Assembly: GCF_040869045.1 (NCBI RefSeq)
Contig: NC_090319.1
Location: 363,585,739-363,649,738, forward strand
DNA: 64,000 bases
Source: Eurosta solidaginis
Taxonomy: Eukaryota > Arthropoda > Insecta > Diptera > Tephritidae
Direction: 5' to 3'
Positions 1 through 10,482 of the stretch are shown one piece after another. Position 1 is the stretch's first letter, and each line of letters starts with the position of its first letter. The position numbers and the translations under genes were made by a program. The notes beneath the pieces are model-generated. The model was not told the DNA's origin and searched no databases. It saw only the letters and a program-made list of their open reading frames with translations.

Positions 1-1570
1 ATATACATTTTTTGCAAATATTAAAAAATATAAAATCCAAACTTTTCTCTCATCTTTTTATTCGCAAGAACATACTTTCGCACTTTTATTTATGAAACAG
101 GAATTCATTAATATACCATAGTTGACTTCCCAGAGGTGCCTCCTGTTAACCCAGCTTTGGCAAGACATTTGCGAAGGTATCTCTCTAGGCTCCACTTCTG
201 CCGAGAGACTTTCTCTCATCAATATGAATCTTCTTTGCCAATTTTAACTTCCCAAAATATCCTATCGAATTAGTTACTTTCGTGATAGGAAAATACTATC
301 TTTCTCGTCACTTTTTGTCTTATCGCTTTAGCTACGTCCAGTCCTATCGAAGTAGTTTCCAAATGCTGTGTCACTTTAGTATCTTAATGTAGTTTTGCTT
401 TGAGCTAACAGTTCTTCCCGAAAGCCGAGAAGAATCCGGAACTACGGCGATATCCCCGGCGATCATTTCTTCAGATATGTCGTATGGAATAAGTGACATG
501 CGCGATAGAAAATGCTGGCAGGTTAAGATAAAAACCAGTTTAGTATGCAATAAAAAATGATACCAATATTTTTTCTGGTCACCTCAGCCTCCATGAAAAT
601 CTCTTACTGTGAATAAAACTTAAAACTACTGAAGAGTTCACTTACGCAGAAATTGGCAATGAAAACTTTTTGCCAAAGGGTCAAAAAAGAAAAGAAACGA
701 AAAACAAAGAAGTTCACTTGAAGACACAAACAAGAAGGACCAAAAAGCGTGCAAAAACGCTTCAAAGTGAAAATTAATTTTAAGTGTTCATAATTCAAAA
801 GGTAAGAAGGAAGTTAAAAAAATAATGCCAGCAGACAAGCGAAGAATACCAAGCACCAAAATTAGAAACCAATGATTGAAAGAAACATACTGAGGTTGAG
901 TTTGGTGTGGCATTAAAAAAATTTTTTGTTACGCAAAAGCCAAAAGTAACAACATCAATAAAATTAGTATATGCAACAGCTAACCGAAAAGTGCATCAAA
1001 CTTGAACGTACAACGATTGATTGATCGTTTGTTGCAGTTGCGAATACTTCATCAATGTGAAGTAGCCCAGCAACAGCCAGCCAAGCCAATCCAAGCCATG
1101 TAATCGACAAAAGCTCTAAGTTCAATCGCTGATAGCTACTCCAATTTTTTTTTTTTGTGCTCTGATTTAGAGTATGATAATTTACTTACTGGTTATTATT
1201 GTTGTTGTTAATGCTTTGTTTTTTTTTTTTATCTGGATGATGCGCCCTTGATGGTCTACATAATGAGATGCAATCTGTCAAAATTAAGCATGCGAGATAT
1301 GTATATGTGTGTGTGAGTGTGTGTGCTTTGTAGTGTTAGCTAATGCAAAGGTAAAAAATGCTTAAAAAATACCAGGTAAACAACGAAAAAAAAAAATACA
1401 AAAGTTAATGAAGTAGCCAACAAAGCAGCAGCAAATTGTAGGTAGAGCGTTTTTGTGTTTGAGTTTATTGACTCCAAAAATTTCGATTCATCGCTGCAGG
1501 TGAACCACCACCACCATCACCACCATACACCACACTTAAGCATCAGTACGCAAATTCTGTTGTAGTGAGT
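1..1570. other. No gene recognised; simple-sequence DNA
   Basis: Short open frames here lack any family signature. The DNA is AT-rich with poly-T runs near 1145 and 1220, a GT-rich stretch near 1308-1326, and a CCACCATCACC run near 1506. The first 500 bases read in reverse contain a short open stretch (IAVVPDSSRLSGR-like) that may be an old transposon remnant, but I cannot assign it. Confidence 0.5.
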
Positions 1571-2005
1571 TGTAATGCATCAGATCCCGAAGATCTATGG
1601 CAATCCCAGAATTTCGGGATTTGAAAGTTGTTATCCCGGAGTCCAGGGATTTTTCTTTTTTTTCGGATTTTTTGAAGTTTGGTTCAAAAATAGTTATGTA
1701 AAGTATACAAACATGAGTAGCTAGAAAAAAAAACGTTTATTAAAAATACGTCTATTTTCTTTAAAATCGGGTCATTGAAATTTGTAACGCCTAAAGAAGG
1801 CCGTACTTTAAAAGGAAACGAGTATTTCTTGTGGTTTGAAATTAAATCTAAAAAAAACAATTAATGATATTGAATTTTGCAATATGAGTTCCCGATGGAA
1901 TTCCGAAAACCAGTGTTTTTTTTTAATTCAAGCCCGGGATGGCAAAATTGCTCGGCAGGCCCAAGATTTGGGATCGAGATTCCCGGGACTCGATGCGTTA
2001 AATGA
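1571..2005. repeat. Putative fold-back MITE with long imperfect TIRs
   Basis: The left end (from TTGTAATGCATCAGATCCCG) and the reverse complement of the right end (TTTAACGCATCGAGTCCCGG) align over roughly 90 bases with gaps, both continuing into 'ATCCCA...GGG' and poly-T-rich blocks. The centre is AT-rich with no coding potential. This is the layout of a non-autonomous TIR element. No clean target-site duplication can be read, so family and exact ends are uncertain. Confidence 0.45.
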
Positions 2006-2288
2006 TTGCTTATTGTGTGTGTATGAATGCGTGTGTTAAGTGAAGTTATTGGAGGCATGTTGTTCACCTCTGCGGCGAGATGCTGTGAAATGCATTGAAA
2101 TAAATTGCGAGAAACACAGCATGGAGGAATTTTGATTTTGTGAGTTTATTGAACTTTTCTAAGTAACATAGCGCGAGTGAGGCAGTCATAGGCTTTGTTA
2201 TGTAATAGCAAACACCATAGTTTGATGCTAATAAAATCGAGTGTAATAAAATTGCTATGATTTTTCATACGTAAAAAAGAATCTTGTT

Positions 2289-3010
2289 ACCACCCTGCAA
2301 TCTTGTAAGTGCAGACGGGGTGCTTTAGATAATTAAAAAAAAAAAATCATTCATTAATTAGCTCTTAACCATAATTCATAAGAATTTATCCTTTCTTAGC
2401 GGCAACTGATATCAATCGAAAATATTCAGGGAGATCATAAAGGAAGGATATTTTTACAACCCTGCAAACTTGAATATACAGACAGGGTGTTTCGGATATT
2501 TGAAAAAATTGCATATATTAACTGGTGCTTAACCACAATTCAAAAGAAATAATGCTTAATTAGTATGACTTTTTTTGCGGCCACCGTGGTGTGATGGTAG
2601 CGTGCTCCGCCTATCACACCGTATGCCCTGGGTTCAACTCCCGGGCAAAGCAACATCAAAATTTTAGAAATAAGATTTTTCAATTAGAAGAAAATTTTTC
2701 TAAGCGGAGTCGCCCCTCGAGCGTGTCTGGCAAGCGCTCCGATTGTATTTCTGCCACGAAAAGCTCTCAGTGAAAACTCATCTGCCTTGCAGATGCCGTT
2801 CGGAGTCGGCATAAAACATGTAGGTCCCGTCCGGCCAATTTGTAGGGAAAAATCAAGAGGAGCACGACGCAAATTGGTAGAGAAGCTCGGCCTTAGATCT
2901 CTTCGGAGGTTATCGCGCCTTACATTTATTTTTTTTTTTTTTAGTATGAACTGATACCAGAGATCAGGCTGAGACCAAGTGCTTGTCCCCTCTTACCCTG
3001 CTGCCAATGT
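2289..3010. repeat. Two-unit 167-bp tandem repeat, second unit split by a SINE
   Basis: ACCCTGCAA at 2292 recurs at 2459, followed in both by CAGAC-GGGTG-TTT-GAT, an A-rich spacer, and CTTAACCA-AATTCA-AAGAA. The second unit is interrupted at TTAGTATGA by the SINE at 2569-2940 and resumes at 2950 with ACTGATACCAGAGATCAGG, matching ACTGATATCAATCG of unit one. The tandem duplication is therefore older than the SINE. Confidence 0.6.
2569..2940 (+). mobile_element. tRNA-derived SINE, copy 1
   Basis: The head carries RNA polymerase III promoter-like boxes: an A-box-like TGGTAGCGTGC near 2596 and a B-box-like GGTTCAACTCC near 2631. The body contains GCCTTGCAGATGCCGTTCGG and ends in TTACATTTATT plus a T tract. 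A 9-bp direct duplication TTAGTATGA flanks it (2560-2568 and 2941-2949). A near-identical relative lies at 35273-35642. It is non-coding and depends on a LINE for movement; it should not be called a tRNA gene. Confidence 0.85.
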
Positions 3011-3149
3011 AGGGTGTCGGTAAGAATACTTTATAATTATGCGGCCCGAATAAAAGATACATATTGTACACGATTTTTAATTAATTAACTGCGTATTACA
3101 TCTAGTATGTAAGAATTAAATTCTGTACACTGAACTTATCATAATAATA

Positions 3150-3250
3150 TAATAATAATAGAAACCAAGGCCTCTCTAGTAGAAGAGGCTTTTGAAGAAG
3201 AGAAACCAAAATCTCTTTAGTAAAAGTTACTTTCAAAAAAGAAAGACTGA
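3150..3250. repeat. Minisatellite, left block
   Basis: Degenerate units of about 40-50 bp built on AGTAAAAG-TACTTT-AAGAAGAGAAACCAA-CCTCT. The array resumes at 3595 after a LINE-derived interruption. Confidence 0.6.
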
Positions 3251-3254
3251 TGCT

Positions 3255-3594
3255 CCTAACCGCCTAAGCGATTTTGGCCGTTTCGTAACAAGTTACGCCA
3301 GATTTTCCTGTTTCGTGATAATTGACTCCAATTGGGAGCAGCAAGGGAGGACAAGTCTTCCCCCATCTGCCTCACTGAACTCAGTATCGGTCTCCCCCTT
3401 CCTCTGCTTTCAAACTGCGGTGTCGATTGATATACTTCCTTGGCCGAAGCTTTTGTGATTTTATGCGCTCCACTATGTCATATCTGCGTAAAGCTCATAA
3501 AGCACATCATTACACCTCCTACGATATGCGCCGTCGGTTCACGGACAGGACCATAAGTTTTCGACAGAACTTTTTTCTCGAACACTCCAGGAGC
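3255..3594 (-). pseudogene. Strongly diverged RTE-like LINE 3' fragment
   Basis: This stretch aligns base by base, with many changes, to the better copies at 10483 and 16153. Shared landmarks in order are CGCCTAAGCGATTTTGGCCG, TTGGCCGAAGC, CACTATGTCATATCTGCGTA, and CTTTTTTCTCGAACACTCC. In the reverse direction it corresponds to the C-terminal part of the reverse-transcriptase ORF after the catalytic core. No open frame remains. It sits inside the minisatellite, so it entered an existing array or was amplified around. Confidence 0.6.
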
Positions 3595-3960
3595 CTATTA
3601 AGAAAATATATTTTCGAAGAAGAGACAGAAGGTCTCTATAGTAGAAGTCTTTGTGAGAAGACAAAGCGAAGACCCTTTACTAAAAGGTACTTTGGAAGAT
3701 GAGGAAGCAAGTTCTTTAACAAAAGGTACTTTGTAACCAAGGCCTCTTTAGTAAAAGCTAAGGTCGAAAAAGAGAAATCAAGTCCCCTTTAGTAAAATAT
3801 AATTACAAAGAAGTAAAACTGAAGCATCTTAAGCTAAAGCTATTTTCGAAGGAGAGAAATCGGGGGCCGTTTAAAAAAAGGTAATTTCGAAGAAGAGACA
3901 CTAAAACTTCCTTAGTAAAAGATACTTTCAAAGAAGAGTTAACTAGGTATCTGCAGCTTT
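3595..3960. repeat. Minisatellite, right block
   Basis: About eight degenerate 40-50 bp units with the core AGTAAAAGGTACTTT followed by GAAGAAGAGA. Same family as the block at 3150-3250. Apparent short ORFs across it are repeat artefacts. Confidence 0.65.
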
Positions 3961-4669
3961 GAAGAAGTACATTTATTAGTGAAGAAAAATGACTGATTTA
4001 TTCGACTCTCGAAGGGCGGAGTGTCGATGTACGCTTCGGCAACTGAATAGTTGAAAATTTGTAAGGTGAAATTGCACCCTGTGTTTTTAAAAATATGAAT
4101 AGTTTTTTTTTTTTAAGATCTAGCTTCACCAGCCCTTTGGGGCATACCAACATCGTTTTTATTAACAGAACTCTCACTTTTCGTTCCAAGCTCATATTGG
4201 TTTAGTTATTTTTTACATACATACACAGATACAAACATGTCCTTTAATAAAAAACAATTCTCACACAGTTGCAAATGAGCTTTTACTCATCTTTTACTAT
4301 TTGCAAATTTGTTGTTATATAAATATAACGAAACTGTTTGCTTAAAAGCCGATAGCCATCAACTTGGCGAGCAAATATCAAATGAAATAGAAAGCCATGC
4401 AATTTAGTGTCAATTTATCTAAAAATGTGATAAGGCCAATGTACAAATGATTTTGTTTTGCAATTTACTTATAGTTTTTTTTGCCAGCTTTTTAAAAAGA
4501 TAAATGCCGTTTTTTGTTATTTGTTCATAGTACAAATATTTTGTGACCTAATTTTTTTAATGAAAGCATATGGTTTATATGAGGAGATTGTATTTAAAGA
4601 GCCCTGGCAGAAGGTAACTTGGGTGACTAAAGATACAGGAAGAATATAAATTGCAACTGGTTATCTCTA

Positions 4670-5010
4670 AGAGCAAAGCCAAGCGAAGCGTCTCAAGTCA
4701 TTCTTGATAACCTACCCTTGGACCCAGGAGTATAAGGTTGGCGGCATAGTCAGCTCTGCGTTTAAGAGAGACATATAGTTGGACTACTAGAACCACAGGA
4801 TACACTAGCATACTAAACAATCATAGTTTTCTTCATCGAAGCATATACCTTTGCGCAACTACAACATTTGACGCAGAATTTTCATATACACTGACGGTAC
4901 TAAGTTACTATACTCAGAAGTAATTTACGTAAGTACCAACTACTCATGAAGTTCCAAATGTAAACATACCGCTGTACGTCCAGTAAGCTTATATTTTTAA
5001 TTTAACGAAG
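4670..5010 (+). pseudogene. LOA/I-like LINE fragment (RT tail to RNase H start)
   Basis: Reading the plus strand across several frameshifts gives a recognisable series: WTTRTTGYTSILNNHSFLH in one frame, then IYTDGTKL in another. The second is the first catalytic block of a LINE-encoded RNase H (Y-T-D-G-S/T-K), preceded by the linker typical of these elements. Several frames are needed within 340 bases, so the piece is dead. Better-preserved RNase H blocks of the same broad group lie at 22055-23056 and 53000-53548 on the other strand. Confidence 0.5.
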
Positions 5011-5089
5011 TCTCGCCCAGAGGCTTAAGTCAAACTACAACCTAGGCACCTTTATCAGAAATAAATAATTCCGGGTTTTTGAGAAGAGC

Positions 5090-5760
5090 TTCGTCGCCTT
5101 TTTATCGATAACAACCGACACCTGCAAGTTATTGTTTTATTGTCGGCTTACTATCGATAGCGAGTTATTATCGTCTTTTTAACACCGAATCAGCGGCTTA
5201 TTATTCGTTTTTTATCAACATGTTATCGACTCTTTACATAAGTGTCATCGATTTTACATTGAAACTTTATCGGGAAGAAGCCGCTAACTCGGTGATAACA
5301 AGCTGATTACAAATCGATATCCCGACGATAATAATTCGCTATAAATGAAAGGATGCCAATAATTTCATTTATAGCGAATTATTATCGTCGGGATATCGAT
5401 TTGTAATCAGCTTGTTATCACCGAGTTAGCGGCTTCTTCTTCGTTTTTTATCGGCTTGTTGTTGACTGTTTACAAAACAAACCGAAGAGTTGTCGTAAAA
5501 AAATGGAAAGAATGCTTATAAGATATTGGTAACGCTCCGATAAAAAGCCGATAACTTTTCAGTAACTTTTTAATAATACTTTTTGCTAATAAATCGGTAA
5601 CTTCTTTAAAATAAATCGCTAGCTTTTCGATAATCAATCAACAACTGTTTGAAAGCAAATCGATGGCTTTCGGTAACACATAAGTCGAACACAAAATGAA
5701 AATGCATCACATCATTCTACGATAAAAATCGATAGCTCGTGTTTACCATGTCGGTAGCAC
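5090..5760. repeat. CGATAA/TATCGAT-rich degenerate repeat cluster
   Basis: Many spaced copies of TATCGAT, CGATAA and TTATCG occur on both strands, in loosely repeated phrases such as GCCGATAACTTTT. The block contains the perfect palindrome at 5274-5439. A similar cluster lies at 50960-51350. TATCGATA resembles the fly DRE core, but a repeat origin is equally possible. Confidence 0.5.
5274..5439. repeat. Perfect inverted repeat, 77-bp arms, 12-bp loop
   Basis: Bases 5274-5350 are the exact reverse complement of 5363-5439, separated by 12 bases (5351-5362). A diverged direct relative of the right arm and its flank lies upstream at about 5150-5250, sharing ATTATCGTC, ATCAGC/AATCAGCGGCTTATTATTCG-like blocks and GTTTTTTATC. 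The left arm is therefore best read as an inverted copy inserted between two direct repeats. Confidence 0.9.
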
Positions 5761-5764
5761 ACCT

Positions 5765-6515
5765 ATCACTAACCTTTTTGTTCCTTCCTTGTCTTGCCTT
5801 GCATTGAACTCCTTCCCACATTATATCATAGTGTAGTGCCTATACTTACGCTAACATTCTGTACTGCCTCATTCCATTAACAAGGATGTTTACACATCGA
5901 AAGGCTGCACTAGGAATATAAAATTTCATTTAAAAGAACTTTAAGTAATTTCTTAGTGGAACTTAGTAAATACTATACTAGACAAAAAAGTGTAAACCTT
6001 TTACACGAACAAGAGGAAACCTACATAAATTTAGGAACATGCGAGCTCACTGGATTCACTTATAAATTTTAATGCATACATACATATATATGTAGCTGTG
6101 TACCTACGTTGAAAAATCCGTAAGAAAATCCGTCATCCAAGCTACTTTGCATAAGGGCGGACTACAATAAGTTAGAAAGTTCTCAATTCACTTAGCCTAC
6201 TGAATTTACAAATACTTTTAATATATGCAAATGCATTTTAACATACGAAAGGTTGTCCCAGTTCCCTACATTCCACTTAACTCTAAAAATTATTCACTGA
6301 CTTACTTAGTTTAATATTGTCTAAGCTGATTTTTTACTATGATTTGCATTTATTTCATTTGAATTCAACTTCATTCTTGAATGAAATTTCTAGGCAATTA
6401 TTACATGTTATTGTGCACAAGTGCTGATTCTATTGTGTTTGGCTTCCGACAGTTGAAAGCCAATGTAAATTAATTTCCTTAGGCAAAACATTCATACGCA
6501 CCATACGAGGAATAT
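5765..6515. other. No gene recognised
   Basis: AT-rich sequence with scattered ATACATACATA tracts. No family motif, no splice-supported frame and no clear repeat structure was seen. Confidence 0.4.
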
Positions 6516-6528
6516 TAGTACATACATA

Positions 6529-7093
6529 CCCTGTAGGGAAGATGTAGGTAGCTAGTGATGCAAATTAATGGTTCATAGCTAGACCTAATATACCAAATAA
6601 GTACTGGTTTGATAGTAACTAAATTTTCACTAGTTCGCAGCTCGCGTATGTATCCTGTAGCGAAAATCTAATTCATTTGATTCAAGGTTCGATTCGAGCT
6701 CAAGGCCAGAACAATAATTTTTTTCTAATGATAATTATTGTTATTATTTTTTTTTTTTTCCAAAAACAAAATACAAATTTTCAAATTTAGAAAAATAAAA
6801 AAAAAAAATAACAATAATTATCATTAGAAAAAAATTATTGTTCTGGCCTTGAGCTCGAATCGAACCTTGAATCATTTATCAATAGGCCGATACATACAAA
6901 AACAATTTTCTAATTCGTTTGGAAACATACTAGTTCGCCCTCAATCTCCATTATATGTTTTCAATGTGGAAATTAAACATGGCGATGTCCTAGGCGGTGG
7001 AAATGATCGATCGACCTTGTACCAATTTGGTAATTTAAGTTTAGTTGTAAACCCGTAATTTGTATCACAAATTACTTTCATCCCTACAGGGTA
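6529..7093. mobile_element. Putative TIR element (CCCTGTAGGGA ends)
   Basis: The left end reads CCCTGTAGGGAAGATG and the reverse complement of the right end reads CCCTGTAGGGATGAAAG. Both continue to GATRCAAATTA about 30 bases in, so the TIRs run for about 45 bp with gaps. Flanking ACATACATAC is also inverted, which obscures the true boundary and duplication. The interior has no transposase and holds the nested palindrome at 6678-6874. It is likely a non-autonomous DNA transposon of uncertain superfamily. Confidence 0.5.
6678..6874. repeat. Long palindrome with B-box-like arms
   Basis: Two arms of roughly 80 bp (6678 to about 6760, and about 6793-6874) are near-perfect reverse complements, each containing GGTTCGATTCGAGCTC next to CAAGGCCAGAACAATAATT. 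GGTTCGATTC matches an RNA polymerase III B box, so each arm may be a SINE or tRNA-like tail. The loop is A/T-rich. An apparent ORF starting at 6849 lies across the right arm and is not considered real. Confidence 0.8.
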
Positions 7094-7099
7094 GGTATG

Positions 7100-8500
7100 T
7101 ATGTGCTTTCAAAACGCCTGCAGATAATCCCTCGATTGGAATATATATTATATGCTAAATTGTAGGTATGGGAATGAGTGCATTACCTTTCGGTTTGCGT
7201 TGGGTTATTTTAAGAGTTCCTCCTGTATTGTTTAACTTTTGTAAGTAAGAGACTAAATAGTCTATTTAATCGCTTAGTTTCTTACTTATTTTCAAACATT
7301 TATTCCATACCTAAAAGTTTATCTTGTTTTAGGTATCAAAGCTAAAATAAACTTTATCAAACTGTAGTAACAATAAAAGCGAACAGGCTTCCGACGTTCA
7401 GAGCGTACTTAAGTTGTCTAGGAAACACTCCTTCTAAAGGAGACTAAGAACACGATATGGCTGCCTTTACAATGAAAAACTCGTTTCATTACTGGACTAT
7501 CGACGAAGGGTAGAAAATTTGATGTGAAAACTTTGTTAAATTCATGCATCAGCTCTTATGGAAAGTAAGATCAAAAAACGTCTATTGCGCTTGACATTTT
7601 AGCTTATAACAGTATTGCATACTTTAATGCGCTTTGAAATTCTTATCACTTTTGCTAGGACATTTTGTTTCTTAAATATGTTCTTATTCGCTTGCAGCTA
7701 CCTCTCTTCTCATAATATCTCATAGCACGTACTGTCTCTTTAACAAATTTAAAATACATTCAGTAATTCATAAACATTACGCTTAGTCTGAGTGTTGCGC
7801 GACAAAGAAAAACAGCAAGTGGAAAGGACATCTATCCCTGCCACACACCAACAATTCTATGCCTAACTTGTTTTTGTCTCGAATTATGTCTTTTGTTTTG
7901 TACATAAATTGTTTGGTTTGCATTATCTGTAGATTGTTGAAATTTACATTTTTTCCTTGTTTTTTCTTGAAAAACAAAACAAACAATCGCATGGATGAAA
8001 AGCAAGCGGTCAAAGTAAAATAAGCGAATAATTCTTTATCCGGCATTGTGTTTTAGATTTCCGTTTTTCTCATTCCTTCAAAATTTCCATTACTCATATA
8101 AACATTGGTTTATGTTTTACTTTTTGTATATTTTTTTCACACTGTTTTTTTTATTGTTTACCGTTGATACTGTTTGATGTTGTTAAAGAAACAAAGAAAT
8201 GTTGAAATAAGATTAAAGTTTTTGAATGACTCAGTAAATGAGGCAGCATATTTTATAAAAGTTATTAAAAGTCTTTATCTTTTACAAAATTTTTTTACAA
8301 TGCAAATTTAAAAGAAAACAAAAATAAATATAGAATATTACCTGCGTGGCCGAGCTTGCCTCAATTTGACTTAACCTTGCTTTGGAAATTGTATATCAGG
8401 TTGTAAGATTATACAAATATATGACTTAGGTTAGGTGGAAACCCCAATAAACTAAATTTTTTTATGAAAAGCTATGTGAAATATCTTTCGTTTGATTTCT
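7100..8500. other. No gene recognised
   Basis: AT-rich DNA. A minus-strand open stretch of 87 codons at 7783-8046 has no recognisable motif and low-complexity Phe/Lys content. No repeats beyond homopolymer runs were identified. Confidence 0.4.
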
Positions 8501-8514
8501 GCATTAGTATATCT

Positions 8515-10150
8515 CGATTAATATTGGAAAAAAAATTCAAAAAGTGGCAACCTTGCAAAAATATTCTTGTCAGCAATACCTAGGTAAGAGAGCTAAGAAT
8601 AAAGCTTGCTGTCTTTATTCAAGATTTCATTCATATTCGAGATCGTAGCCGATACACAAAGTAATAAATGTATATAGAAAAGTTAGGTGGCAGCACTAAA
8701 TAATAAATATTTCTTAAAAAAAAAACGATACATGTTTGCTTTGTTTCAGTGGCGTTTTGAGTAATATTTGGCAGTCACATATTTTTATGGAAAGTTCTGT
8801 TCCATCGAAATCTGTATTATAAAATTCCCCCAAGTTCTTACAAGTTATTTCTGTATACATGTTTCTTGTTGGAGATTATCGGGAACACTTTTCATAACGC
8901 GAGAAATTTCACATTCTGCGGAAAGACCAACATCTCCAGCCGATTTTCCGGGCAGTTTGCGGCGCCTTCTTACACGTTTTACTATATCAATATCCCATTT
9001 TTCACAAAGAAACATCGCTTATTCAATTGCTTCTTCACAGAGAGTGGTTCGAATTTGGGATAGTTCAGTCGCTGAGGATTAAGATCATGATACGATTCTC
9101 TAAAATTCATCCCCGGATTTTGTAATTTGAGCTACACACGATCAATCCCCTTAAGATTTCATACCAGAATTGAACTAATGTCATGAAAATAAAATTTTGT
9201 ATATTTTGCAACAGAATTGTAGCTTTGCTTCTAGTGTCACTTGTTGTGTTAGTGTCCTCTGCTATTGGTTCTAAGTGTGCTACTACATTCTCTAGACCAT
9301 CGACGAAAATGCTAATGGCTTGTATTCTGGCGTTCCATCTTGTTTCAGATTCACTTTTGACAGTGATTTTTTATTGTTAAAGCATTTTTTAATAATACCC
9401 TGAAGTAACGTTGAACGTGAGGAAAAAAGATATAAATTATCCAGGAAGTTCTGGTTTGCGCATCATTTGGCGCCCCCTGTGAGTAGCGCCCGGGGCAAGA
9501 TGGACCCTTTGCCCGCCCTAAAAACAAAAAAAAAATTTGTATTTTTAATATTTATATGGTTTAATATACTTATTGGAATATCTCATTTAATTTAAAAAAA
9601 TATCAAATAAATAGTTGGCAATTTTTTAAAAATTCTCAGTTTTCGAAAAAAATTCCAAAAAGTGGCAACCTTGTAAATGCACTCATGTCAGCAATACATA
9701 ATTAAGACAGCGCACAATATAGACAATTGCCCCTATATAAATCTAATTCGTATTGAGCAGATTAAGTGGCAACCCTACGAATAAAACTTCTATTGAAATA
9801 CGCTGTAAATTACCCATGTCAACTTGGTATCCCAAGGTCACTTCCCCATTTAAAATGTTTATTTTGATTTAATGCCCACATTGGCATATCTCATTAAATT
9901 AAAAAAAATTTAAATAAATAGGAGGCAACTTTGTAAAACACTCTTGTGTCAAATATCGTTCAAATGGGTTGAGCTATTCATCTTAATAGAATTGGATACC
10001 CTAAATGGCAACTCAACATAAAAAAACACCTGACATATTTCAGTAAATTTTTAAAATGTGGAAAATAGGTGGCAACCATTTTTAAATATCTTCAGTGGCA
10101 ACACCAATGTAAGTAGTTTAAGCAACTATAGCCCTCTTGGGCAAATTTCG
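8515..10150. repeat. Dispersed 'AGTGGCAACCTTG' module repeats
   Basis: At least four related modules were seen. They begin near 8518, 9545, 9880 and 10030 and share an ATATCTCATTTAAT-like lead, an A-rich tract, and TGGCAACCTTG followed by TCTTGTCAGCAATAC or a variant. Spacing is irregular. The hAT relic at 8760-9385 lies between the first and second modules, so the array may be parts of one decayed transposon or an older tandem repeat it entered. Confidence 0.45.
8760..9385 (-). pseudogene. Decayed hAT transposase (ZMYM1/P52rIPK-like, DUF4371 type)
   Basis: In reverse, pieces in shifting frames give the order typical of this hAT-like family: ESETRWNARIQAIS (9380 side), GLENVVAHLEPIAEDT, RSKATILLQNIQNFIFM, FWYEILRG, then AMFLCEKWDIDIVKRVRRRR and SAGDVGLSAECEISRVMKS (8900-9040). 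The arginine-rich RRRR block followed by a G-L-S/T-A segment is characteristic of transposase-derived zinc-finger MYM-type and P52rIPK proteins. Stops and frameshifts break it, and the zinc-finger N-terminus and catalytic C-terminus are not visible. The GCGCCCGGGGCAAG block near 9487 may belong to the same element. Family level is fairly sure; activity is excluded. Confidence 0.65.
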
Positions 10151-10227
10151 ATATGTAATTCAAAATTGAGCAGCTGTCTTCTTTATGGAATTGCAAGATT
10201 TTGTCCAGAAGTTTCAATGTGGTTTCA

Positions 10228-10350
10228 TTGAATGTGGCCCGAGATGGTCGGGCTTGCGCCTTAATGGTATTTGTTACCGCAACGTAGTGGATCTATATCT
10301 AACAAAGGACCATCAACATCGACAATACTCCACAAGATAGTATCTGTATC
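10228..10350 (+). mobile_element. Fragment of (CAA)n-tailed retroposon
   Basis: Shares CCCGAGATGGTCGGGCT, CCTTAATGGT, GGATCT-TATC and AAGGACCATCAACATCGA with the full copy at 40443-40860. Only the 3' third is present. Confidence 0.6.
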
Positions 10351-10482
10351 GCTATAGGAATAAGTAGATCCATTGAACGAAATCTTAAGAAATCAGAGAA
10401 TTGTCTTTCGTAAATCTCAAGACCCCAATGGCTAAGTTTTAATATGAAAGGCACGTTCCTCCTTTCCAAATTACATAAATAT

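Noticed and set aside
1..500. Possible decayed transposon ORF on the minus strand
   Set aside because: A few suggestive residues but several stops and no identifiable family.
2591..2773. tRNA-gene candidates at the SINE heads (also 35290-35360)
   Set aside because: A and B boxes are present, but the sequences continue into a conserved SINE body with target duplications; no complete cloverleaf is evident.
8768..9082. 104-codon plus-strand frame
   Set aside because: Antisense to the hAT transposase relic.
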